64,000 bases of DNA from Nitrospira sp. (lineage in GTDB: Bacteria; Nitrospirota; Nitrospiria; Nitrospirales; UBA8639), in NCBI GenBank assembly GCA_024760505.1, contig CP058931.1, positions 558,001 through 622,000 on the forward strand, in the 5' to 3' direction. The translations under genes were made by a program, and so were the position numbers. The notes under the pieces were generated by a model that was given only the letters and a program-made list of their open reading frames with translations, had not been told where the DNA came from and searched no databases. Positions 51,237 to 60,679 of the stretch are shown here, piece by piece; position 1 is the stretch's first letter, and each line of letters begins with the position of its first letter.

Positions 51237-52640
51237 ATGGAACAAGAGACTTCACCAACACCCAAAAACCTGGACTCCCTCACCCCACGCCAAATCGTAG
51301 AGGAGTTGGACCGCTACGTCATTGGACAACGGGACGCCAAGCGCATGGTCGCCATCGCCTTACGAAACCGCTGGCGGCGCCAACAGCTCAGCCCGGAACT
51401 CCGTGATGAAATTGTCCCGAAAAATATCATCATGATTGGTCCTACGGGGGTCGGGAAAACAGAAATTTCCCGACGAGTCTCAAAATTAGCAGATGCGCCA
51501 TTCATTAAAGTTGAGGCTTCCAAATTTACCGAGGTAGGGTACGTCGGCAGGGACGTAGAATCTCTTATTCGTGACCTCACCGATCTATCCATTAATATGG
51601 TCAAGGCCGCCTATCTGGAAAAGGTTCAAAAAAAGGCTGAAGACATGGCCGAAGAGCGGGTCTTAGATATGCTGCTTCCGCCCTCGCCCTCGAGCCCCTC
51701 GTTTGAAAACACTGAGGAGTCAGGAGGGTCTCCCACACAACAGAAACAGGATCAGCAGGACTCCACCCGCTCCAAACTCCGCCTCCAGCTGCGCGAAGGC
51801 AAACTGGATAATCGGATGGTGGAAATTGAAATTAAAGAACGAGGAGGACTTCCGGTTGGAATCATTTCCAATATCGGGGGCATGGAAGATCTTGAGCACA
51901 ACCTTCGGGATATGCTCGGCGGTATGATGCCGGGAAAAAAGAAAAATCGCCGGATGAAAGTCTCAGAAGCCCTGAAATTCATGGCCCAGGAAGAAGCGCA
52001 AAAACTTATTGACATGGAAGAAGTCACCAAGGAGGCCATTACCCGCACAGAACAATCAGGTATCGTCTTCCTGGACGAGATTGACAAAATTGCCGGACGG
52101 GAGAAACACACAGGCCCCGATATTTCCCGGGAAGGGGTACAACGGGACCTCCTCCCGATCGTGGAGGGGTCGACGGTCAACACCAAACATGGCCCGGTCA
52201 AAACCGATCATATTTTGTTTATTGCCGCGGGAGCATTCCACGTAGCCAAACCCTCGGACTTAATTCCGGAATTACAAGGCCGGTTCCCTATCCGTGTAGA
52301 ACTGGAGCCCCTCACGAAGGATGACCTCATCCGCATTTTAACCGAGCCCAAAAATGCCCTGGTCAAACAATATCACGCGTTACTGAGCACAGAAGGGATC
52401 GCGTTGGAATTTACCAAAGACGGGATTGAAGAAATTGCGGCAACCGCTGTGCAGGTGAATGACCGAACCGAAAACATCGGGGCACGACGGCTCTTCACCA
52501 TCGTGGAACGGCTATTAGAAGATGTCTCGTTTGAAGCGCAAGATCTTCAGGAAAAAAAGGTCGTGATCAACGCGCAGTATGTGCGGGATCACCTCCAAAG
52601 TATTGTAAAGGACGAAGACCTCAGCCGGTACATTCTTTAA
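51237..52640 (+). CDS. hslU: HslU ATPase subunit of the HslUV protease
   Basis: A 467-residue AAA+ unfoldase. Walker A is GPTGVGKTE (residues 68-76), Walker B is IVFLDEIDKI, and the pore/I-domain segment follows KVEASKFTEVGYVGRDVESL. The I-domain contains a Ser/Pro/Gln-rich insert (about 142-175). It ends DLSRYIL, the C-terminal motif that docks into HslV. It follows hslV by 3 bp. Confidence 0.97.
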   Translation: MEQETSPTPKNLDSLTPRQIVEELDRYVIGQRDAKRMVAIALRNRWRRQQLSPELRDEIVPKNIIMIGPTGVGKTEISRRVSKLADAPFIKVEASKFTEVGYVGRDVESLIRDLTDLSINMVKAAYLEKVQKKAEDMAEERVLDMLLPPSPSSPSFENTEESGGSPTQQKQDQQDSTRSKLRLQLREGKLDNRMVEIEIKERGGLPVGIISNIGGMEDLEHNLRDMLGGMMPGKKKNRRMKVSEALKFMAQEEAQKLIDMEEVTKEAITRTEQSGIVFLDEIDKIAGREKHTGPDISREGVQRDLLPIVEGSTVNTKHGPVKTDHILFIAAGAFHVAKPSDLIPELQGRFPIRVELEPLTKDDLIRILTEPKNALVKQYHALLSTEGIALEFTKDGIEEIAATAVQVNDRTENIGARRLFTIVERLLEDVSFEAQDLQEKKVVINAQYVRDHLQSIVKDEDLSRYIL

Positions 52641-52724
52641 AATCAATACATCTGTTATGATGGCCATATTTCCATTTCGCCTCTATCATTCCCCCCCAAA
52701 CCCTGGAGCCCATGAGTAGGTTGC

Positions 52725-53618
52725 ATGAACAAACTGATTAAAAAAGCAGACATCCTGATTGAAGCACTTCCCTATATTCGGACCCTGGCCGGGAAAACCG
52801 TGGTCATCAAATATGGGGGAAGCGCAATGGTCCAGGAGGAACTCAAGGAAGGCTTCGCCGAAGATGTCGTCTTATTAAAATATGTCGGATTGCAACCGAT
52901 AATCGTTCATGGCGGTGGGCCACAAATTAACGAAATACTGGATAAATTCGGTATTGAGGCAAAATTTCTGCATGGAGTTCGGGTCACGGATCAGCCAACC
53001 ATGGAAGTCGTCGAAATGGTCCTCGGTGGAAAAATCAACAAGGAAATCGTGTCGTTGCTGAACCAGCATGGCGCCAAAGCCGTCGGACTCACCGGCAAGG
53101 ATGGTCGCCTCCTGACCACGAAACCATTTAATCCCAAGAGTCTTATTCACACCTACAGCGGATCAACCGACGTGCTGCACCCTGAAGACTACGGCCTCGT
53201 CGGCCAAGTCAGCCATGTCGATACCACGTTACTGCATACGCTTCAAGAGGCGAATTTCATTCCGGTCATTGCGCCAATTGGAGTCGACGCCAAATGGCAA
53301 ACGCACAACATCAATGCCGATCTGGTAGCCGGTAGCGTAGCTGCAGCGGTTCAAGCCGAAAAATTACTGGTCTTAAGCGATGTCAAAGGCATTCGTGATG
53401 CCAATAATCGGCACGTCTCTACCCTCTCCAGAAAAGACATGGAACGCATGGTCAAAAAGCAAGTCATCAGTGCAGGCATGCTTCCCAAAGTTCATGCCTG
53501 TTTAACCGCCCTTCAGGGTGGTGTCCGTAAGGCTCACATTATTGATGGACGGGTGCCTCATGCGGTGTTACTCGAGATTTTCACAGACAAAGGCATCGGG
53601 ACAGAAATTGTGGCATAA
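52725..53618 (+). CDS. argB: Acetylglutamate kinase ArgB
   Basis: A 297-residue amino-acid-kinase-family enzyme catalysing the second step of arginine synthesis. VVIKYGGSAM, IVHGGGPQINE, GLTGKDG and the C-terminal GGVRKAHIIDGR motifs are all present. The N-terminal helix (LIKKADILIEALPYIR) is of the kind found in arginine-feedback-inhibited hexameric enzymes. It starts 84 bp after hslU. Confidence 0.96.
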   Translation: MNKLIKKADILIEALPYIRTLAGKTVVIKYGGSAMVQEELKEGFAEDVVLLKYVGLQPIIVHGGGPQINEILDKFGIEAKFLHGVRVTDQPTMEVVEMVLGGKINKEIVSLLNQHGAKAVGLTGKDGRLLTTKPFNPKSLIHTYSGSTDVLHPEDYGLVGQVSHVDTTLLHTLQEANFIPVIAPIGVDAKWQTHNINADLVAGSVAAAVQAEKLLVLSDVKGIRDANNRHVSTLSRKDMERMVKKQVISAGMLPKVHACLTALQGGVRKAHIIDGRVPHAVLLEIFTDKGIGTEIVA

Positions 53619-53623
53619 CGAAT

Positions 53624-54277
53624 ATGAAACTTTCCAAGCATTCCTCCCCATCGGATTCTTCACCTTTTCAAACCTCGACCGTCCCCCAACCCGATCAACA
53701 TTCCGCGCTCCTCTTAGTCGACCTACAAAATGACTTCTTTCCGGGTGGGGCACTGGCCGTTCCCGAGGCAAACAGCCTTATTCCTCTTATCAACACCTAC
53801 ATCAAGCACTTCAGCCGTCAAGGCTGGCCCATACTGGCAACCAGAGATTGGCACCCGGCTAATCACAGCTCCTTCACCGAACAACACGGGCCTTGGCCGG
53901 TCCATGGAGTCCAAGGATCACTCGGAGCTCAATTTCATTCCGACTTGGTCCTTCCTCCCGGGATGATGGTCATTTCTAAAGGAACCGATCCGAAGAAAGA
54001 CTCGAGATCCGGCTTTGATGGAACGAGTCTGGGCGACCGGCTGGAAGATCTCAACGTCCAAACATTGTTTGTCCTGGGACTACCGACCGAACATTGCGTC
54101 AAGCACACGGTTCTCGATGGCTGTCAACGCGGACTTCGAGTCGTCTTGCTCACTGATGCCACAAAAGGGATCGACCTCCAACAGGATGGCTCCCCGAATG
54201 TGCTCCAAGAAATGACCGATGCAGGCGCCTGTCTCGCGAATAGTCGCGATATCGGAATCCCCGCCTCTTTCCGGTAA
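53624..54277 (+). CDS. pncA: Nicotinamidase PncA
   Basis: Isochorismatase-fold amidohydrolase (217 residues) converting nicotinamide to nicotinate for NAD salvage. The catalytic triad is D33 (LLLVDLQNDFF), K119 (ISKGTDP) and C158 (LPTEHCVKHT), with metal ligands D75, H77 and H81 (TRDWHPANH). A Ser/Pro-rich N-terminal extension of about 25 residues is unusual. It follows argB by 5 bp, so the two are likely co-transcribed. Confidence 0.92.
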   Translation: MKLSKHSSPSDSSPFQTSTVPQPDQHSALLLVDLQNDFFPGGALAVPEANSLIPLINTYIKHFSRQGWPILATRDWHPANHSSFTEQHGPWPVHGVQGSLGAQFHSDLVLPPGMMVISKGTDPKKDSRSGFDGTSLGDRLEDLNVQTLFVLGLPTEHCVKHTVLDGCQRGLRVVLLTDATKGIDLQQDGSPNVLQEMTDAGACLANSRDIGIPASFR

Positions 54278-54467
54278 ACAGTTTCTGCCCCACTCCTTAA
54301 GTGCCATACGGATGGTGATTTTCCCCATGCTTTGAATTGGGAAAATTGCTCGATCATCACATCCGCGCTTTTCATCATTTTCTCCCAGGAATCCTTCATT
54401 TGATTTTTTAACGGATGATGCACCTTTATCCTCAAGAGTTGCAGGGAGAAATCCGAGAAGTGGATTC
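54278..54467. other. Intergenic region after pncA
   Basis: 190 bp with no gene or clear terminator seen. Confidence 0.35.
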
Positions 54468-54935
54468 ATGAGACCAAAGGGTAGTGCAGCAAAACTAGAA
54501 ACGAGACGCCGATTGGCGGCCAGTCTGTTGGCCAGAGGTCGAGGCATTCGCGAGGTCGCACGAACGATCGGGGCAGCGCCGTCGTCCGTCAAACGATGGA
54601 AGGATGCACTCGAACAAGGGGGGAAAAATGCCTTAAAGTCCAAACCCCATACCGGTCGTCCATCCCGCCTTTCGCCCAAACAACGCCAACACCTCCTTCT
54701 TATGCTCAAACGAGGACCACAAGCCGCAAAGATTCGGAGTGATCATTGGACCTGTCGCTTGATTGGCCGAATGATTCGCCAATGTTTCGGGGTAAAGTAT
54801 CATCCCGACCATGTGAGCCGGATTTTGCGAGGGTTGGGTTGGAAAAATAAAATGAAGATCAGCCCGATTAAAAAAAACAGGAGGACGACACAACCACGCC
54901 TTCGGCGCCTAGGGCCATCCCGCCGCCATCGATAA
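54468..54935 (+). mobile_element. Orphan IS630-type HTH protein (transposase N-terminal half)
   Basis: A 155-residue basic protein with the two-HTH head of IS630-family transposases: ETRRRLAASLLARGRGIREVARTIGAAPSSVKRWKDAL and, further on, IGRMIRQCFGVKYHPDHVSRILRGLGW. The DDE catalytic half expected after LGW is replaced by a short Arg-rich tail, which looks frameshifted. A hairpin with 7-bp arms (CCATCGA/TCGATGG) lies at 54926-54950, across the stop. Probably an inactive element fragment; a stand-alone DNA-binding protein is the alternative. Confidence 0.65.
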
Positions 54936-55306
54936 AAAATTTTTCGATGGAGGTCACTTCAATCCGCCATGACGGAGAGATCAGTTTCGACTCCTAGCCA
55001 ATATTGCTTTCTTCCTTCATTTCTCGATACCTTTTCAACTTTCCTTAGAGATCGTCCCTCCCCTGCCATTCACCACCACGTTCAGCTCAGAGGTCCTTTC
55101 TGTCTATTACGGGTCAGGCCCCAAGGGAATGTTCCATGCAAACCCTCGCAAAATGTGTTGATTCGCGGAGGACTGAAAGAAGGTCCCGGACGCACACCCC
55201 GACTAACAACAACTTCAGGAAACCATTTGAAGCAGGCCAGGGCCTCTGCCAAAGTTGACTGACTGATTGCTGGGAAAAATACGTCTTCATTTTCTTCGAT
55301 TCATTC
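54936..55306. other. Intergenic region, no gene seen
   Basis: About 370 bp between the transposase fragment and the convergent kinase gene. Apart from the end of the hairpin at 54926-54950 nothing was recognised. Confidence 0.4.
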
Positions 55307-56128
55307 TTATTTCTCTTCTCCCTCCTCGACAATGATCGCCCGAGGAAAGTACACCCGAAAGGTCGAGCCCTGACCCGGAATTGAATCGACTTCAATGTTT
55401 CCTTGATGCCGGTCTATGATGCGACGCACAATCGCCAAACCCACCCCTTGACGGCCCTCCGCCTCCACAGCAGGATGGGAGAACCCCTCAAAAATTCCGG
55501 CATGATGATCTCCCGCAATCCCGATTCCGTTATCCCCAACAGAATAGACCGACCAACCATGCATCGTTTTACCGGAGATTATAATTTCTCCCGGGCGGGC
55601 AGGATCGAGATATTTCTGGGCATTATCAATCAAAATCGAAAAAACTTGAGTCACTAACACCTCATCACCCATACAATCCGGAAGATCCTCAATCCGCACA
55701 AGAACTTCCCTGCTCTTGAGTTTCCTCTCCATGGAAGTCACGATGCCCATCACAAGTTGATTCACGTCCAGGCCCTCCCACCGAAGGCCAATCTGCCCAA
55801 GCCGGATAAACTGAAGAAGTCCCGACGTGATACCACGCACATGATCTACCTCACCCTGAATACGCTGTACTGCCTCGGGAATATCTTCTGTGGGGAGAGG
55901 ATCGAGTGACCCCCGCGCATAATCGGATAGGACCTCCTCCTCAAACAATGCATTCAGCCGACTGCATGCCATGGTGAGTTTCTGACAAGCATCCTGGATA
56001 GTTGCCAGTGAAGCAGGAAGATCCTGGGAGATCACCTGTAACAACAGATCCACATCTGTGGAGGAAACCGCCTCAGATTTTCTCTTCCTCTGAAAAGAAA
56101 AATCCCCTGGTTGTTTGGGTGGCTCCAT
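55307..56128 (-). CDS. Histidine-kinase-like protein lacking the phospho-accepting His
   Basis: A 273-residue soluble protein with a HisKA-like helical region (about 25-110) and an HATPase domain containing DNAQKYLD (N-box), VGDNGIGIA (G1), GFSHP and RQGVGLAIVRRIIDRH (G2). The H-box reads VISQDLPASL, where kinases have S-H-D-L: Gln35 replaces the His. ATP binding is probably retained but autophosphorylation at this site is not possible. No sensor domain is present. It could be a phosphatase, a transphosphorylation partner or an allosteric pseudokinase. Confidence 0.8.
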   Translation of the reverse strand: MEPPKQPGDFSFQRKRKSEAVSSTDVDLLLQVISQDLPASLATIQDACQKLTMACSRLNALFEEEVLSDYARGSLDPLPTEDIPEAVQRIQGEVDHVRGITSGLLQFIRLGQIGLRWEGLDVNQLVMGIVTSMERKLKSREVLVRIEDLPDCMGDEVLVTQVFSILIDNAQKYLDPARPGEIIISGKTMHGWSVYSVGDNGIGIAGDHHAGIFEGFSHPAVEAEGRQGVGLAIVRRIIDRHQGNIEVDSIPGQGSTFRVYFPRAIIVEEGEEK

Positions 56129-56666
56129 ACGGGGTGACTCCTTTTCCGCCCGCCATCTCAGTCAGTTAGGAAGCCTGCCTACCGGAACTAGGCAGGACAT
56201 TTGCCACGAGAGAGGGATCGCCCTGTCCCTCTGAAAGCGTTGTCCCTCACATTCTAAAAGTACCGGGACAACCACGAATGAGAAAAACGGGAGTGCCTCA
56301 TGGCGCCTCTCATTTTCACCAAAACAGAGATCTCGCCCTTAAAAATTTTAAAACATCAATCTTTTTTGTAATGAGGCCGAAAAATGAGGGGAAAAACCGA
56401 TGGAATGACCATCTTGGTCAGCCACCGCAAAGGAAAGAAAAAGGGGATGAAGAGAGAGATAAAAACTGTACAAGAAATGGAAAAATGACAAACACAACAT
56501 CAAGATAAAAATGAAGACACCATACACAGGCAAGGTCAGTTTCGGCATTGAACTTAAAATGGAGACACCATCATCTACATCAATCATTATAACAAGGATG
56601 ACAGCATTCGGCCCAACAAAACAAAAGGGAACTGCGGTCCTGTTGGGCGCCCCTGCTCTATGGAAA
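56129..56666. other. Intergenic region between the kinase-like gene and hppA
   Basis: About 540 bp with no supported gene. A hairpin with 8-bp arms (CCTGCCTA/TAGGCAGG) lies at 56174-56196, just upstream of the kinase-like gene. A long-loop inverted repeat (GCCCAACA/TGTTGGGC, 56612-56649) lies just beyond the hppA stop, without a T-run. Confidence 0.45.
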
Positions 56667-58808
56667 TTACTTTATCAAGAGCCCCCCATACTGGACAAAA
56701 AATGGCACAAACACCAATGACAGAATAGCTGAAAGTTTGATCAGGATATTCAAGGAGGGCCCTGAGGTGTCTTTCAGGGGATCACCCACGGTATCACCAA
56801 CGACTGCGGCCTTGTGGGTATCCGTACCCTTCCCCCCAAGATTTCCAGCCTCAATATATTTCTTGGCATTATCCCAAGCCCCACCACTATTCGATGAGGA
56901 GATGGCGATGACCCCACCGGCAACAAGGGACCCGGCAAGCACACCAGCCACCGCTTGAATGCCAAACAGAAATCCAGTGATCAGCGGCGTTCCCATGATC
57001 AGAATGCCTGGTGCAATCATTTCTTTCAGGGCAGCTTGAGTTGAAATGGCGACACATTGTTCATAATCCGCCTCGGCCTTTCCTTCCATGAGGCCGGGGA
57101 TCGTGCGGAACTGCCGTCGGACTTCTTCGATCATCTTATAGGCCGCCGACCCCACCGATTTCATCGTCATGGCGGAAAAATAGGCGGGCAACACGGCCCC
57201 GATAAACAACCCGGTATACACTAAGGGATCCAATAAATTAATACTGCCTAACAGATCAAAATCGGGACCATGCTGTTCCTTCAGCAGTAAGTCCGCCCGG
57301 GTGAGAAACGCCGCGAACAGGGCCAACGAGGTCAGGATAGCCGCACCGATGGCAAAGCCCTTGCCAATCGCAGCAGTCGTATTTCCCGCAGCATCCAACA
57401 CATCCGTCCGCTTACGAACGTGTTCCGGCATACCGGCCATTTCAGCGATCCCCCCGGCGTTATCAGAAACCGGTCCATAGGCATCAATGGTGAGTGCAAT
57501 CACAAGTGTTCCCAACATACCAAGGGAGGCAATCGCCACCCCATACATGCCGGCCAACATCCACGGGATATAGATGGCAAGACCAATGGCGAGATAAGGG
57601 CCCACGGCACTCTTATAGCCGAGTGCCAGTCCAAAAATGATATTCGTGGCTGCACCCGTTTCACATGATTTCGCTACTTCCCGCACAGGCCCATAGTCAT
57701 GGGAAGTGTAGTACTCAGTCATCAATCCCACGGCGAGCCCCGCAATCAAGCCTGACAGGAAGCAAAAATACACACCCAGATCGGTATATGCCTGCCCACC
57801 AATCTCAAAAGTATCCGGAAGCATAGCCTTGGTGACAAACAACATCACCACGGCCATCAGCGCACTGGAGATAATCAGCATCTTTTTCAACGCAGGACCA
57901 ACCTGGTCTTCGGAATTGACCTTGATCATCATCAGGGTGAGAAGGCTCACGGGGATGCCGATGGCAGAAATAAGGATCGGATATAACAACGCGTCAACCA
58001 TTCCGGAAAAGGCGACCGCGCTAATCACCATCGCAGCACAGGTGCTTTCCGCACAAGAACCAAAGAGATCGGCCCCCATTCCGGCTACATCACCCACATT
58101 ATCGCCCACATTATCGGCAATCACCGCGGGGTTACGCGGGTCGTCTTCCGGAATCCCCGCTTCAACTTTTCCCACCAAATCAGCCCCGACATCGGCAGCT
58201 TTTGTGAAAATACCGCCACCCACACGAGCAAATAACGCAATAGACGAACCCCCGAGACCGAAGCCGGCGATGACTTCCATCAAAATATGCGTCGGGAGTT
58301 GAGCCGGCATGATACTTTTGAGCCCAAGATAGATAATTAACAGTCCTAAGACCGCCAAACTGACTAATGCAAACCCCATCACGGAGCCGGAATGCAGGGC
58401 AACATTAAATGCGGAGGAGAGGGATTGGTTGGCAGAGACGGTCGTTCGAACATTTCCTTGCGTGGCGATCTTCATCCCGATGAAACCCGAGGCAATCGAA
58501 ATGATGGCGCCAAAAATGAACGCAATAGCCGTGTACAGCCCTTCATTCACGTAGTCGGTGTGATGATCATCAATTAACACCGCAATAATTGCGGCAAAAA
58601 CCACCATGAAGATGGCCATAATTTTGTATTCCTGTTTCAGGAATGCCATGGCCCCGGTGGCAATAGCCGAATGGATTTTCGCCAGACGCTTCCGGGTTTC
58701 CGGATCTTCGACACCCATATCAATGGGGATCTTCAGGACCGATGAAGAATAGTAATACGCAACAGCCAACCCAAGAACAGACAGAGCCAGAATAATAGTT
58801 ACCGACAT
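56667..58808 (-). CDS. hppA: Membrane-bound ion-translocating pyrophosphatase
   Basis: A 713-residue integral membrane protein with about 16 helices that couples pyrophosphate hydrolysis to H+ or Na+ pumping. The substrate-binding loop DVGADLVGKVEAGIPEDDPRNPAVIADNVGDNVGD is intact (read in parts). The cation-dependence motif GNTTAAIGKGFAIG has Ala at the position that is Lys in K+-independent enzymes, so this is a K+-dependent type; whether it pumps H+ or Na+ is not decided. ATG 58808 is chosen over 58868: GGAG upstream and the family-typical MSVTII start. Confidence 0.95.
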   Translation of the reverse strand: MSVTIILALSVLGLAVAYYYSSSVLKIPIDMGVEDPETRKRLAKIHSAIATGAMAFLKQEYKIMAIFMVVFAAIIAVLIDDHHTDYVNEGLYTAIAFIFGAIISIASGFIGMKIATQGNVRTTVSANQSLSSAFNVALHSGSVMGFALVSLAVLGLLIIYLGLKSIMPAQLPTHILMEVIAGFGLGGSSIALFARVGGGIFTKAADVGADLVGKVEAGIPEDDPRNPAVIADNVGDNVGDVAGMGADLFGSCAESTCAAMVISAVAFSGMVDALLYPILISAIGIPVSLLTLMMIKVNSEDQVGPALKKMLIISSALMAVVMLFVTKAMLPDTFEIGGQAYTDLGVYFCFLSGLIAGLAVGLMTEYYTSHDYGPVREVAKSCETGAATNIIFGLALGYKSAVGPYLAIGLAIYIPWMLAGMYGVAIASLGMLGTLVIALTIDAYGPVSDNAGGIAEMAGMPEHVRKRTDVLDAAGNTTAAIGKGFAIGAAILTSLALFAAFLTRADLLLKEQHGPDFDLLGSINLLDPLVYTGLFIGAVLPAYFSAMTMKSVGSAAYKMIEEVRRQFRTIPGLMEGKAEADYEQCVAISTQAALKEMIAPGILIMGTPLITGFLFGIQAVAGVLAGSLVAGGVIAISSSNSGGAWDNAKKYIEAGNLGGKGTDTHKAAVVGDTVGDPLKDTSGPSLNILIKLSAILSLVFVPFFVQYGGLLIK

Positions 58809-59308
58809 GTTAGGAATATCTCCATTCTTATGTAAGTGACCAATAGTGAATTGTTCGCACCGGCTCAACAGGAACTATAGGATGAGACCGTCGAATTCCG
58901 GCTATGGGCTAAAACCATACGGCACAACCTAATAAGACCCGACCGTCTATTTGTCCACAGAGAAATGCCTCATTCTCGAATTAACTTCCTTCTATCGTTC
59001 TAGCTTGGGGACAAAACAGCGCACGAGGGGTTGCCCTGGACCGACCAGACACCATTTCATGACATCGGCCTGATTTAAAAATGTGTCATGCCGCCGTTCC
59101 GCCGGTCATCAACTCATGTTCATTAGATGACGAGCGCTGAATTTTACCTGTCCGGGCAACAATGTTCAAGGTAAAAACCCTAATAACTATTATTACCCAC
59201 ACCATCACCATGACCAAGGGCAAGGCAAACATGAGAGATGTTTCAGGCTCCTGCCAATTATTTCATCCGAATGGCTTTTGCCTGTCCACACACGCGACCC
59301 AGAAAGCC
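58809..59308. other. Upstream region of hppA
   Basis: 500 bp between hppA and the pseudouridine synthase gene with no coding or RNA feature recognised. The plus-strand frame at 59162 runs antisense into the next gene and has no ribosome site. Confidence 0.4.
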
Positions 59309-59938
59309 CTAAGACAACCCGCGCAATTCTCCTGTTCGAAGCTCCCTCCATTGTCCTGGCGCAAGAGAGCCCAACCGAATCGGCCCGATGGCGACACGAA
59401 TAATCCTTAGTGTCGGATGTCCCACTTGAGCCGTCATATGTCGAATTTGCCGGTTCATGCCTTCCTGAATTTCCATCCGCAACCATGCCGTAGGAACGGA
59501 TTTGCGAAAACGAATAGGGACCGGACGAGGATAGACGTCCGGCTCCTTATGAAGAAGCTGCACCTTAGCCGGGCGGGTCCTTTTGCCCTTGACGATGACG
59601 CCCTCCCGAAGCCCCACGAGAGCTGGTTCATCCGGAATACGTTCCACTTGCACCAGATAGGTTTTGAAAACTTTTTGAAATGGCGAGGTCAGACGATGAG
59701 CCAGGTCTCCATCGGAAGTCAGCAGCAGCAGGCCCTCACTATCCATATCCAATCGACCGGCCGGATACACCCGTGACTCAGCCACATAGTCGGCTAACGT
59801 CGGACGCCCTTCAGAATCGGTAAATTTTGACAGGACCCCGTACGGCTTATGCAGCATCAGATGTCGATGAGATAATTGCGAGGATGTCCCAGCTTGAAAT
59901 TTGGACTTCATTCGTCTGCGCGTCCGGTCAATCAACAA
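59309..59938 (-). CDS. RsuA/RluE-family pseudouridine synthase
   Basis: It should convert a uridine in rRNA to pseudouridine. The catalytic Asp64 lies in PAGRLDMDSEGLLLLTSDG; the family start LMLHKPYGVLSKF is at about residue 27, and EGMNRQIRHMTAQVGHPTLRIIRVAIGP closes the fold. No S4 domain is present, as in RluE-type enzymes acting on 23S rRNA. The ATG at 59911 is an alternative start to 59938. Assignment to RluE rather than another family member is moderate. Confidence 0.87.
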   Translation of the reverse strand: MLIDRTRRRMKSKFQAGTSSQLSHRHLMLHKPYGVLSKFTDSEGRPTLADYVAESRVYPAGRLDMDSEGLLLLTSDGDLAHRLTSPFQKVFKTYLVQVERIPDEPALVGLREGVIVKGKRTRPAKVQLLHKEPDVYPRPVPIRFRKSVPTAWLRMEIQEGMNRQIRHMTAQVGHPTLRIIRVAIGPIRLGSLAPGQWRELRTGELRGLS

Positions 59939-59980
59939 ACGCCTCTCCTAACCTTCTCCATGATATTTTCACTGCCTTAC

Positions 59981-60214
59981 TCAAATATTCCAGGAAGAAC
60001 ATCCGACGGGAGTAATACCACAACACTTCACCTTAGCTGACGCCGTATCTACCACAAACATTCCTCCCTGAACTCCGTCAACTCTCATCCCTTGGTCACG
60101 ACCAGGAATAAGGTCCTCATTGGTAGAAACGACAGCATCTGAAAAAGCTCGGCTCACCCCCAAAACACTTACAAGCATCAAACAAACAACTCATAGTTTT
60201 CTCCATGTCCTCAT
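59981..60214 (-). pseudogene. Small secreted protein with an in-frame TGA at codon 8
   Basis: GGAGG (60222-60226) sits 7 nt before an ATG at 60214. The frame reads MRTWRKL, then TGA (60193-60191), then continues without interruption: VVCLMLVSVLGVSRAFSDA, completing a textbook signal peptide, and a mature part of about 50 residues with the cysteine group KCCGITPVGCSSW. Without the TGA the 77-codon gene would be intact. A Trp codon changed to TGA is the simplest reading; sequencing error, readthrough or restart at TTG/ATG 60181-60178 are alternatives. Function unknown. Confidence 0.6.
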
Positions 60215-60679
60215 AAACATCCCTCCTACAAAATAAAACCTATTTCATCGTGGCCATATCACCAAGCCCTCTGCGGCTATTGGATCAACATCAACCCCTT
60301 ATGGGCAAGTGAGAAACACCTCCAACCTGACTACCGTATGGAGGTTTCTTACCGATCAACCCGGCCTCCTTTCACTCCAATTATCATAAGAAAAGATCAG
60401 ACCATACAATGTTGATATTTTCTTCATTGCGTCCAAACTGGAATAAGAATTTTTATTCCTGAATGCCAATCCAAGTCTCTGACGAGGCCCACTTAGCAAA
60501 AAAGCCAATACAACGAATTCTTATCCGATAAAGAGCTGCAGCACTGCACTCCCTGCCTGTTTGGAAAAGGATTCATTGATCTTTTATTGCCCCATTCAAA
60601 AATTTCTGTTACCGTGGTTCACGTAACTACAGTAATCACCTCGCACATCCCGCTTGTAACTCAAATATAGGACGAACGT
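60215..60679. other. Divergent region upstream of hflK
   Basis: 465 bp, no gene. It contains a stem-loop AACACCTCCA...TGGAGGTTT near 60311-60340, with T-rich sequence beyond. Confidence 0.4.

Noticed and set aside
56278..56508. 76-codon plus-strand frame
   Set aside because: Highly basic, no family features, and no good ribosome site.
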